DNA of 64,000 nt from Ichthyenterobacterium magnum (GTDB lineage Bacteria > Bacteroidota > Bacteroidia > Flavobacteriales > Flavobacteriaceae), in contig NZ_RAQJ01000001.1 in the NCBI RefSeq assembly GCF_003610635.1, positions 372,474 through 436,473 of the forward strand, in the 5' to 3' direction. How positions within the stretch are numbered: the first letter of the stretch is position 1; the number at the start of each line of letters is the position of its first letter. The notes beneath the pieces are model-generated. The model did not search any database. It saw nothing but the letters and a program-made list of their open reading frames with translations, and was not told the DNA's origin. The translations under genes were made by a program, and so were the position numbers. This document shows positions 15,641 through 25,400 of this stretch, one piece after another.

Positions 15641-16402
15641 ATGAATGCTGAAAAACAAAATATAACACAAGAAGAATTTGAACTTATAGAACGTTACCTA
15701 CTTAACACTATGAGCGAAACTGAGTTTATTTCTTTTAATGAAACTCTAAAAACTGATTCTCTATTAAAAGAAAAAGTTGAAAATTGTCGCATTACTCTTC
15801 AAGCCATTGAAGAGCAATCATTAATAGAAAAATTTGATACTTTTCATCAAGAGATTACATTAGAAAATAATAGCAAAATTATTTCACTTTCAGATAATGT
15901 AAAACAAGTCAAATGGTATAAAAAGTATACTGTTGCGGCATCAATTATACTACTACTTGGTCTATCTGGTATTTGGTATTTATCTTCAACCCAAAACCCT
16001 AAACAACTGTATAATAAATACTTTAATGTAGATCCAGGTTTACCAACAATTATGAGCGATAATACTAGTCATTTTAAGTTTTATGATGCTATGGTAAATT
16101 ATAAACAAGGTGAGTATATTATTGCTATTTCAAAATGGGAAGCTTTACTTAAAAACAAGCCTCAAAATGATACTTTAAATTATTTTATAGGTGTTGCACA
16201 TTTAGCAAATAAAAATGAGGATGCTGCAATAAAGTTTCTTGATAATGTTATTCTAAACTCAAATACAACTTTTAAAAATGAAGCTTATCATTATCTAGGT
16301 TTAGCATATTTAAAAACAAATAATATTGAGCTTGCAAAAAAAAACCTTACCTTTAGTACTATTGATAATAGCAAAGCCCTTCTTTCTGAACTAAACGACT
16401 AA
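15641..16402 (+). CDS. Single-TM TPR protein, putative anti-sigma factor
   Basis: A 253-residue protein in three parts. An ~85-residue N-terminal helical region (FELIERYLLNTMSETEFISF, then LKEKVENCRITLQAIEEQ) resembles the cytoplasmic sigma-binding part of Bacteroidota anti-sigma proteins. One TM helix follows (about residues 96-116, YTVAASIILLLGLSGIWYLS), and then ~130 residues of TPR-like helices (YKQGEYIIAISKWEALLKN, NYFIGVAHLANKNEDAAIKF, AYHYLGLAYLKTNNIELAKK), predicted periplasmic. Its position 1 bp after an ECF sigma gene supports an anti-sigma role; no zinc ligands are seen. The function is inferred from layout only. Confidence 0.75.
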   Translation: MNAEKQNITQEEFELIERYLLNTMSETEFISFNETLKTDSLLKEKVENCRITLQAIEEQSLIEKFDTFHQEITLENNSKIISLSDNVKQVKWYKKYTVAASIILLLGLSGIWYLSSTQNPKQLYNKYFNVDPGLPTIMSDNTSHFKFYDAMVNYKQGEYIIAISKWEALLKNKPQNDTLNYFIGVAHLANKNEDAAIKFLDNVILNSNTTFKNEAYHYLGLAYLKTNNIELAKKNLTFSTIDNSKALLSELND

Positions 16403-16415
16403 AAGACTTTTAGTA

Positions 16416-19400
16416 ATGAAAAAAATATGCTATTTCAAGAAAGTTGTATTGTACTTATTTATAAGCTTCAATATGACAGCTTTTTCTCAAAATGATTCCA
16501 TTTCTGGATTAGAATATGTTAAAAAACTAATAGAAACTGATGCTTTACAAGAAGCTCAAAAAGAATTAAACACACAAATTGAATATTTTAAATCTCAACA
16601 AAATTATGACACTTTGGTTTCATACATTCCTTTAGTTGGGAGTTTTAAGTTAGCCAATGGAGATTCTAAAATTGCTATTGATAAAGCATTAGTTTTAGTT
16701 AATAACTTAAAGCAACAAAAAAACCCAACAATTTCTACTGATGCTTTAATTCAATTATCAAATATTTATTTTAATGCTAGACAAGCAAATGAGGTCTATA
16801 AAACCTGTGTTGAAGCTTTAGAACTTGCTATGCAAATTCAACCTATAGATTGGTTTAAAATATCAAAAATTCAATACAACTTAGGAACAGCCTCTCTCAA
16901 TCTAGGGCAATATAATAAAGGTAAAGAGCATCTTTATAAATCTAAGTCCATTTTAGAACAAAGCTCAAAAAAAAACTTAAAACAGTTATATAATACCTAT
17001 AATTCTATTGGTAGATTTCAATCTAGTAAAACTCAAATAGACAGCTCTACATATTATTATAAAAAAGCTTTAAAAATGTTAAGCTTAATGGATAGCACAG
17101 AAGTTAATCGAGACTATTGGAAAGCAATCGTAAACAATAACATTTCTTTAAATTTTCAAAACACAGGAAATACTGATGCGGCTATAACATATATAACAGA
17201 TGCAATTTTTAACTTTCAAAAATTTATTGATATTGCTAAAGACGAATCAAAAAAATTAAGAGCTAAACGATATCGACTCTCTTCTATTGATAATTTAGGA
17301 ACCTTTTATGATGGCATAGGAGAATATAATAGAGCGGTAGAATTGATGACTTATTCGTATCATGAAAAATTAAAATTTTTAAAAAAGGAAGACCCCAATA
17401 TTGTTTTCTCTTTAGTTCTATTAGGTCACACCAACCTTAAAGCACAAAATTATATTAAAGCTGCAGAATATACAGACAAAGCACTTGTATTAATACATAA
17501 AACGCCAATCAATTACAGTTATATACACAGTTTTACATTAACTATTAGAGCATCTATATATGAGGCTATGAAAGATTTTGAAGGTGCAAAAAAATTGTAT
17601 GAAGATAGTGAGGTGTTATATAGAAAAAATTTTGATGGTAATTACTCCAGAGATTATTTAGATGCTTTAATAGAAATGTCTAAGTTTTATGCAAAAACTA
17701 ACGACTCAAAAAAAGCTATAGAACTTGCAATGAAAGGCTATTTATTCGCAAAAAAAGAAAACTTTGAAAATAACTTAACACAATTTCACCAAACACTAAA
17801 CTTAGCATTAGTCTATCTAGAACTTGAAAACCATGAAAAAGCTTTAATATATAGTGAAGAAGCTTTGTCCTTTTTTAAAGATAAAAAACTAAATCCAAAA
17901 TCACTATCAGACTCTATTCAAAATGAATTTAATAAACCAAAAGCATTATACATAAATGCAAAATCTAGATATATTCTTAACACTAATAAAAACAAGTCTT
18001 TTTTAAAATCAATTTTAAATGATATAGAAGAAAGTATTACTATTTTAGAACGAAGAAAAGTTACTATAAAAACACCCGATGATTTAAATTTACTTATTCA
18101 AGAAAACAATGACTTATTCAATTTTGCTAAGCAAATTCGTTTAGATCTTTATAAAAAAACTAATAACGAAACTTATTTACAAGATTTAATTGCCATACAT
18201 GAGTCTAGTATCTATAATAGAATAAGGTCTCGATTAAACCTAAGAAACAACATTACTTTTTCTGGTTTACCTAAAAAAGTAGCAGCAAGAGAAACCTTTC
18301 TAAAAAACAAACTAAACTCATCATTAAACTCATCTCAAAATACGATTAAAAACTTTATTGAATCAACAACACAATGGCATCAATTTATAGATTCTTTAAA
18401 ACAACATTTCCCGAAGTATTATAAAATGCGTTATGCTACAATTGAGGAGCCACTAACTAATTTACAAAACAACATCTCAACAAATACAACCATAGTTCGT
18501 TATCTTTATATAGAAGATATTCTTTATGCTTTTGTAGTTACTAAAACAAACAAAAGCTTAGTTAGACTTAACACAGAAAACCTAAAAGAAAGCATTGAGT
18601 ATTTAACCAAAAACCAGTCTGATATTTTAAAAACCAGCACCAAACTACATGAACTATATTTAAAATTGTGGCAACCTATTGTAAACTTAATTACAACAGA
18701 TAAAGTAATTTTAATTCCAGACGGAAATCTTTTTAATTTAAGTTTTGAAACTCTAACACCTTCAAAAATAAGCACCTTTAAAGATTTAGCAACTAATAGT
18801 CTTTTAGCAAAACATAGTTTTTCATATAACTATAGTTTATTTTTATTAAACTCTGATAATAAAAAAGTTAACTATAGTAGTGATTTTATTGCTTTTGCTC
18901 CTGAGTTTACAAGTAAAATGAAACATGCATATAAAATTACGGTTACAGACTCTGTGAGTTTAGATAAAACCTACCTTACATTATTACCTCAACCCTTTAG
19001 TGTTGACTTAGCTAAAAAATATTCTAAAATTTTTAAAGGATCTTCGTTTTTAAATGAAAAAGCCTCAAAGCAAATTTTTACAAATGAAGCTAATGAGCAT
19101 AAAATTATACATATTGGCACACATGCAGAATCTAATAATATTAGTCCTGAATTATCCCGCTTAATTTTTGCAAAAAACGCATCTAGCGATGATAACTCAT
19201 TATATACTTATGAGATTTACAATCAAAACTTAAACTCAAATTTAGCCATTTTAACAGCTTGTGAAACTGGCAAGCCAACATACCAAGCTGGCGAAGGTAT
19301 GATTTCTTTAGCTCATGCTTTTAATTATGCTGGTAGTGAGAGTATATTAACTAGTCTTTGGAAAATTGATGAGCAATCTAGCACACAATTAATTAAATCT

Positions 19401-19640
19401 TTTTACGATTATATTGCCAAAGGACTACCTAAAGATATTGCTTTAAAAAAGGCAAAATTAGATTATATTTCTACTGCAAATGGAAGAATAGTTGCTCCTC
19501 AATATTGGGCAGGACTCGTTTTAATTGGTGACCAATCTCCTATACAAATCAATACCAACTCTAATTTTATTTTCTGGCTATTTGGTGTTTTAATAATTAT
19601 TCTTTTAATGATATTGATTAAGAAAAAACGAAAAACATAA
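16416..19640 (+). CDS. TPR-CHAT caspase-like protease with signal peptide and C-terminal TM
   Basis: A 1074-residue protein. A signal peptide (VVLYLFISFNMTAFSQ) is followed by some 600 residues of TPR repeats (for example IQYNLGTASLNLGQYNKGKE, VSFSLVLLG-type units, ALIYSEEALSFFKDKK). A CHAT domain follows (about 760-1035), then a C-terminal TM helix (about 1047-1066) with a KKKRKT tail. The catalytic dyad of the caspase-like fold is present: His903 in IHIGTHAES and Cys949 in LTACETGKP, followed by GEGMISLAHAFNYAGS and SLWKIDE. The protease domain would sit in the periplasm, on the same side as the TPRs of the putative anti-sigma factor 13 bp upstream. Substrates are unknown. Confidence 0.9.
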   Translation: MKKICYFKKVVLYLFISFNMTAFSQNDSISGLEYVKKLIETDALQEAQKELNTQIEYFKSQQNYDTLVSYIPLVGSFKLANGDSKIAIDKALVLVNNLKQQKNPTISTDALIQLSNIYFNARQANEVYKTCVEALELAMQIQPIDWFKISKIQYNLGTASLNLGQYNKGKEHLYKSKSILEQSSKKNLKQLYNTYNSIGRFQSSKTQIDSSTYYYKKALKMLSLMDSTEVNRDYWKAIVNNNISLNFQNTGNTDAAITYITDAIFNFQKFIDIAKDESKKLRAKRYRLSSIDNLGTFYDGIGEYNRAVELMTYSYHEKLKFLKKEDPNIVFSLVLLGHTNLKAQNYIKAAEYTDKALVLIHKTPINYSYIHSFTLTIRASIYEAMKDFEGAKKLYEDSEVLYRKNFDGNYSRDYLDALIEMSKFYAKTNDSKKAIELAMKGYLFAKKENFENNLTQFHQTLNLALVYLELENHEKALIYSEEALSFFKDKKLNPKSLSDSIQNEFNKPKALYINAKSRYILNTNKNKSFLKSILNDIEESITILERRKVTIKTPDDLNLLIQENNDLFNFAKQIRLDLYKKTNNETYLQDLIAIHESSIYNRIRSRLNLRNNITFSGLPKKVAARETFLKNKLNSSLNSSQNTIKNFIESTTQWHQFIDSLKQHFPKYYKMRYATIEEPLTNLQNNISTNTTIVRYLYIEDILYAFVVTKTNKSLVRLNTENLKESIEYLTKNQSDILKTSTKLHELYLKLWQPIVNLITTDKVILIPDGNLFNLSFETLTPSKISTFKDLATNSLLAKHSFSYNYSLFLLNSDNKKVNYSSDFIAFAPEFTSKMKHAYKITVTDSVSLDKTYLTLLPQPFSVDLAKKYSKIFKGSSFLNEKASKQIFTNEANEHKIIHIGTHAESNNISPELSRLIFAKNASSDDNSLYTYEIYNQNLNSNLAILTACETGKPTYQAGEGMISLAHAFNYAGSESILTSLWKIDEQSSTQLIKSFYDYIAKGLPKDIALKKAKLDYISTANGRIVAPQYWAGLVLIGDQSPIQINTNSNFIFWLFGVLIIILLMILIKKKRKT

Positions 19641-19667
19641 AAAAGAGCTATCATTTTTGATAACTCT
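19639..19667. terminator. Bidirectional hairpin between the CHAT gene and the T9SS protein gene
   Basis: AAGAGCTATCA-TTTT-TGATAACTCTT. On the complement the single mismatch becomes a G-T pair and the stem is followed by a T-run, so it best serves the minus-strand gene. It also follows the CHAT stop. Confidence 0.6.
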
Positions 19668-19729
19668 TCTCGTATAATAAACCCTAAATAATAACTTCCC
19701 TAATTAATAGCAGAGGATTTATATCATAA

Positions 19730-22360
19730 TTATTGTTTGACTAAACGGTTTACAATTGAACCATTATTAGAATTTATTCTAAAAAAGTAAATACCGCTTG
19801 AATAGTTGTCTAATGAAATAATATGATTTGTTACCATTTCTTTAAAATTGATTTTTTGTATCAAACGACCATTGATATCAATAATTTCGGCATATGATAG
19901 CTCAAGATTGTTTGGATTGCTTAGTATTAACTTATCTTGTATTGGGTTAGGATATAATATTAAGCTTTCCATAAGTTTATCTGTAACCGATAAGGATTCT
20001 CCATCAACATCAAATTCAAAATCCCCAAACTCATCCTCATTAAACCCTCTAATGCCAATAAAATACGTTGTACTTCCATCTGATGTAAATGCGTTATTCT
20101 GTCGCCAACCAGATGAACATCCTGGCTCTGCAACTAGCTCATTGGAGGTAAATGGATAAACACATGTTAAACTACTACAGTCTCCTGTAAACACACCTAG
20201 CTGAACTGAAAAAGGTCTATCACAAAAAGAAATGATGATATCTTCTTCACTACCCAACCCTGTGTACGAAAACCAAACTACTTTTTCATCATCATTCGTT
20301 GGGTTATTGCAAAGCGGAACATTATCAAAATTGGTAGCCCAAGTGGTGTCTCCAGAATAAGATGTACCTCTTTGGATAGCAATAGCATCTATGCAGTTAT
20401 TATTTACTGGCGGCGGCGGTGGAATACTAATGCACAGATCAAATGATGCATCTCGTCCATCTTCAAATGAAGCTCTATTCATTGTTAATCTAAGATAGTA
20501 TGTATTACCAATCACTAAGTTGTAATAAATATAAATTTCATCATCATCATTGTATGAACAGAAAAGTCTATCTACATCATCTTGAGTATTACAGTCAATA
20601 ATATTATCAAAAAGTACTGCATTGTAATCTGAGTCGCTAAAATCATTGTTTGTTCCAATAATTTTAAATTGATATGAGGTTGATGTTGCTACAAAAGAGT
20701 ACCATACATCTTCATCATGAAAACCACAATCATCAAAATTATCTGGAGAATACGTTGCTCCCAGTGTGTTGCCACTAGTACTAAATTCGCAATCACCACC
20801 AGTAGGCAATAATAATTCAGCATTCTCACAATCGTTATTAGCTGGAATTAAAGACTGCAACCACTCAAAAGGACCAGCCCAATCACTAAATATACCACTA
20901 CCACAATCTGTTCTAACATAAAACTCATAGGTTTCATTTACGCTACCACTAACTGAAACAGAGGTTTCTGTAGTTGATGTACCAGAACCTGTAGGTGCTC
21001 CCAAACCATCTAACTGCACCACATACTCCCAAATGCTTTCGCTACCATCATAGTCTGTCCAAGAAATATCAGCATCGGTTTCAGAAGTTACAGTAACATC
21101 CAAATCAACTGGAAGTACACAACCTATTGCTTCTACGCAAATTTCTGAGACTGTTGTGTTAGGAAAACCAGATCTCCAAACTGCAAGGCTGTATTCTGTA
21201 TTAGGGTCTAAATCCAGTACTGTTTGTTGATTCATATTTGTTGGGTTTCTATAACAAAACACCTCGCTATCTCTAAAACAAACACCTTGACTATTACAAT
21301 TAAGTGTGTGTATAACAAAGTTGTCATCAGCATTATCGGTTGTAATCTTTATAGCACCATTTGGAGGACTTGTAAACCGATACCAAAACCCATGCTTTTC
21401 AACTGTGGCTTGTGGATCACAGGCAAAATTCAAATACACATCGGTGTTATTTGGAAATCTATAAAACGGAAAACCGTTATTATAATCAAAATTAATGGTT
21501 GGTTCCAAAGTGCAACTATCTGGCGATAGATTAATAGAAATAGGAAAAGCAACAGACTCGCCTTCTACAGGTTGAACTATAGTATAAGGTCCTATCCATT
21601 GGCTATTATTTACACCACAACTGGTTTGCAAATAGTAATCATAAGATACTCCTGAGGTTAAACCAGTAATAATAGGGAAATTATTATCTGGTATACTATC
21701 ATCTGTAATTTGCATGCCATTTCCAAGTGTAAAACCTGTTTCTCCATATTCAACTATCCAACCACTTTCGTTTGATACAATTCTTCTCCAGGTAAAAACA
21801 GATTCTGTAAGTAATCGTGGCGATCCATCTAATGCATATGGACTTGGACAGTTAAAGCTATCGTTAGAAAACTCGTCTAGATACAAAACACCACCTGTTG
21901 CCATAGAGACAATAGCGATATAAACCAATTGATTATTATATGCCGAGAGGTCATATGCATATAAATCATAGTTTCCAAACTCGGCATCTGGAGCAGTTTC
22001 TGTAGCAATTATGTTTGTAAAATCTGAGGAATCTGTTCCTGTTGTTGATAACCGCACTTCAAAATTCTGTTCCATAAAATCACCACGAACATGAAAGGAA
22101 ATACGTTCAGAAACACCAGAAGTAATTATAAATTGTGGTGTAATTAAATAATCTTCATCAATATCACTGTCATTAAATATAGCAAGACCATCGCCTCCGC
22201 CCCAAGAATAAAGCGAAGTAGACTCCCACAAATCATTTCCAGAACCATCTAGTACTGTCCAATTATTAGGAATTCCTGAATTAAAATCTTCAAAAAACTG
22301 TGCATTAACTATAGTTATATATAATAATGAAATTGTAAAAAAAAGTAAAATTCGTTTCAT
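19730..22360 (-). CDS. T9SS-secreted multidomain surface protein (choice-of-anchor J, FnIII)
   Basis: An 876-residue exported protein. A signal peptide (MKRILLFFTISLLYITIVNAQ) precedes a choice-of-anchor J-like module (FFEDFNSGIPNNWTVLDGSG, DYLITPQFIITSG). Fibronectin-III-like segments follow near 180-270 and 410-500 (WIVEYGETGFTLGNG; ISWTDYDGSESIWEYVVQL), then beta-rich units with NDCENAELLLP and NNCIDAIAIQRG. The C-terminus (YPNPIQDKLILSN, then IIDINGR, then YSSGIYFFRI, ending RLVKQ) is a type A T9SS sorting signal. The role is adhesion or matrix binding by analogy; no enzyme motif is seen. Signal peptide, sorting domain and upstream leader all resemble those of the neighbouring adhesin. 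Confidence 0.88.
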   Translation of the reverse strand: MKRILLFFTISLLYITIVNAQFFEDFNSGIPNNWTVLDGSGNDLWESTSLYSWGGGDGLAIFNDSDIDEDYLITPQFIITSGVSERISFHVRGDFMEQNFEVRLSTTGTDSSDFTNIIATETAPDAEFGNYDLYAYDLSAYNNQLVYIAIVSMATGGVLYLDEFSNDSFNCPSPYALDGSPRLLTESVFTWRRIVSNESGWIVEYGETGFTLGNGMQITDDSIPDNNFPIITGLTSGVSYDYYLQTSCGVNNSQWIGPYTIVQPVEGESVAFPISINLSPDSCTLEPTINFDYNNGFPFYRFPNNTDVYLNFACDPQATVEKHGFWYRFTSPPNGAIKITTDNADDNFVIHTLNCNSQGVCFRDSEVFCYRNPTNMNQQTVLDLDPNTEYSLAVWRSGFPNTTVSEICVEAIGCVLPVDLDVTVTSETDADISWTDYDGSESIWEYVVQLDGLGAPTGSGTSTTETSVSVSGSVNETYEFYVRTDCGSGIFSDWAGPFEWLQSLIPANNDCENAELLLPTGGDCEFSTSGNTLGATYSPDNFDDCGFHDEDVWYSFVATSTSYQFKIIGTNNDFSDSDYNAVLFDNIIDCNTQDDVDRLFCSYNDDDEIYIYYNLVIGNTYYLRLTMNRASFEDGRDASFDLCISIPPPPPVNNNCIDAIAIQRGTSYSGDTTWATNFDNVPLCNNPTNDDEKVVWFSYTGLGSEEDIIISFCDRPFSVQLGVFTGDCSSLTCVYPFTSNELVAEPGCSSGWRQNNAFTSDGSTTYFIGIRGFNEDEFGDFEFDVDGESLSVTDKLMESLILYPNPIQDKLILSNPNNLELSYAEIIDINGRLIQKINFKEMVTNHIISLDNYSSGIYFFRINSNNGSIVNRLVKQ

Positions 22361-22398
22361 GATTAATAGCTTTATAAGGTTGATATACTATTACATCG
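22361..22398 (-). promoter_or_regulatory. Leader segment shared with the adjacent adhesin gene (copy 1)
   Basis: The 38 bases next to the start codon closely resemble 26723-26760 upstream of the neighbouring T9SS gene (ATTAATAGC, ATATACTAT, ACATCG conserved in order and spacing). Both signal peptides begin MKR. This is a duplicated 5' leader or shared regulatory site. Confidence 0.6.
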
Positions 22399-22419
22399 GT
22401 AAAGTCAGTAAATGTCATC

Positions 22420-22452
22420 AAAAAGGACGACCACCAAAAAGGTGATCGCCCC
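22420..22452 (-). terminator. Terminator of the large adhesin gene
   Basis: On the complement GGGCGATCACC-TTTTT-GGTGGTCGTCC forms an eleven-pair stem with two G-T pairs, followed by TTTTT. Confidence 0.75.
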
Positions 22453-22483
22453 AAATAAACCAATAATATGAAACGATAACTTA

Positions 22484-25400
22484 TTATTGCTTAATTAATC
22501 GTTTTGTAATTGAATTGTTTGATGCATTTATTTTTACAAAATACATCCCACTAGAATAGGTGTCTAATGAAATTTCTTTAACCGTATTCATGTTTCTAAG
22601 GTTAATAATACTAATAACTTTACCCGTAACATCAATGATTTCAGCATTAATCAATTCTAATCTACTTGTGTTTTTTAATGTAACTATGTTAAATGCTGGA
22701 TTAGGAAACAAAGAAATATCTGCATCATTCAACTCATTATCATTAATACTTAAGGTGTCATCAACAGTTACTTTAAAAGAACACTCAGCTGTATTTCCAG
22801 AATCGTCTGTAACTTCAACTCTAATATTATGACTTCCAGGACCAAGTTCTGTTCCTGGTATTGGTGTTTGTACACGATCGAGGTCATCATCACAGTTATC
22901 TGAAACTACAACGGTTCCATCTTGAATATAATTTGGGACTGTATATGTACCATCTACCTGTACTGTAAAATCACTAGGGCAAATTATTTCTGGCAATGTA
23001 TTATCAATCAATGTTACGGTCGCTGGTACTGATGCGCTATTGCTACTTTGGTCAGTTACTATTAAGTTTACTGTGTTTGCACCTAAATCTTCACAGGTAA
23101 AATCGGTTACATCTAAGCTTAAAGTACTCATCATACAATTATCTGATGACCCATCATTAACGTCTGCTGGCACTATTGATGCATTTCCTGAAGCATCTAA
23201 CTGAACTATAATATCTTGAGTAACTACTATTGGATTTTCAGTATCATTTATCGTAACATTAAACGTACAAACATCTGTATTACCTGATGCATCGGTTGCT
23301 GTTACTGTTACTTCTGTTGTTCCTAACGGAAACACACTGCCTGATGCTGGAACACTCGAGGTTGTTACTCCTGGACAATTATCTGTTGCTGATGCCATAA
23401 ATGTAACTACGGCATCACATGAACCTGAATCGTTTGATTGAACAATATCATCTGGACAGGTTACTACTGGGTTTTCAGTGTCATTTATCGTAACATTAAA
23501 CGTACAAACATCTGTATTACCTGATGCATCGGTTGCTGTTACTGTTACTTCAGTTGTTCCTAACGGAAACACACTGCCTGATGCTGGAACACTCGAGGTT
23601 GTTACTCCTGGACAATTATCTGTTGCTGATGCCATAAACGTAACTACGGCATCACATGAACCCGAATCGTTTGATTGAACAATATCATCTGGACAGGTTA
23701 CTACTGGGTTTATAGAGTCTTCAACTGTTACTATAGCAGTTGCATTAGCTGAGTTTCCATCATTATCAGTCACTGTAAGTATTACTGAATTATCACCTAC
23801 ATCTGCACATGTAAAAGCGGTAATATCTAAAGAAAACACTAACTCATTTGTTGGTGTACAATTATCAGTTGTACCATCATCTACATCAGTATCGACTATG
23901 CTAACATTCCCTGTAGCATCTAATTGAACTGTAATATCTTGAGTAATTATATCTGGAGGCAAAATATCTAACTTATCTGAAATGGTAAGCAATACAGAAT
24001 TACTTTCAGGATATGTAACATCAAAAGTATATCGTTTTCCGTCATAATCAACAATGATAGGTGTTACTAAATTTTCAGTAGAATTTGTTCCAGAAACTGT
24101 TGCTATTGTAAATGTATCTCCTTGGTTAGCTTCAAAACCCATTATAATATTAACATTGCCTTCAAACACAACATTGGTACCAGTTATTGCTAAAACATCA
24201 TGCTCGGTATCTGGTGTTAAACCATTTAATTCAATATCTAGAATAGTATTTATTGTAGATATATAATTTCCTATAACAGTTAATGTTCCTGGTGACGCTC
24301 CTGGTGCAAATGTCCCATCATTGGTAAATATGGAAATCGCAGGTAAATCGAATATTGCATTTCCTTTTACGACTCCACCTACTTGATGGTCTAATGTACT
24401 CGAAAAACTCATTGTTCCTGTTTCGGCATCAATAATTCCAGAATTAGTAACCTCAACACCAATATTTGATTTATCAGCAACTATATCGTTAGTATAAGCC
24501 GTTCTTAAAATTCCTGCATTATTTAAAATTCTAGGTACAGCACCACTTCCAGAAAATCCTGAGTCATCACCTATAAATTGAATGACACCAGTTTCGGTAT
24601 TATTTAAAACAGCATTAGTACCAATAAATATATCTCCTAATCCATTAAAATCAATATCACCATTGTTGGTTAATGTAGAACCTGCTGACATAGTAATGTT
24701 ACTATCTAAAATTGAAATTCTACTCTCATTTACAAGTGTCCCGCTTTGAAGGCTTCCACTTGCCCAAGTCACAGTTTCACTCCCTAAGAAATCAAATGTT
24801 GCTGTTTCTGCTGGTGCAATAATAGCAGTACTTCTCCAATTTATTATACCATCAACAGTTCCTGATAGCACTCCAGATAATGTAATGGTTGTGTCCCAAT
24901 CTAAAGTTCCATCTGCAAATACGTTATAAGTTCCATCATTTAACTCAATCCCAGGGCTACTTAAATTAAGCGTCCCATTTTCAACCTGTATTATACCATT
25001 ATTATTTTTTAATTCAACACTTATTGTTGCTTTGTCTGTAATATCAGAAAATGTTGCTTTAATAATCCCTTCATTATTTAATAGTCTAGGTAAGCCTCCT
25101 GACCCAGAGAATCCAGAATCGTCGCCTTGTAAATCAATTACACCTGTACTAGTATTATTTAAAACAGCATCTGTTGAGATAAAAATATCGCCTCCTCCAG
25201 AAAAATTGATTTTATCATTATTAATTAGGGTAGTAGCAATATTTATAAACACATTACCTATCTGTATTTCTATGATACTATTGTTGGTAAGTACACCTCC
25301 ACCAGCCAAAGAACCTGAAGGCCAATTTACAGTTCCGTTTCCAGTAAAATCAAACGTTGCGGTACCTAAAACACTGGTTGTACTTCTCCAGTTAAAATCA

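Noticed and set aside
15043-19640. Calling the TPR-CHAT locus a CRISPR-associated (Craspase-like) system
   Set aside because: There is no Cas effector, CRISPR array or Csx30-like gene, and the protease has a signal peptide; only the sigma/protease logic is comparable.
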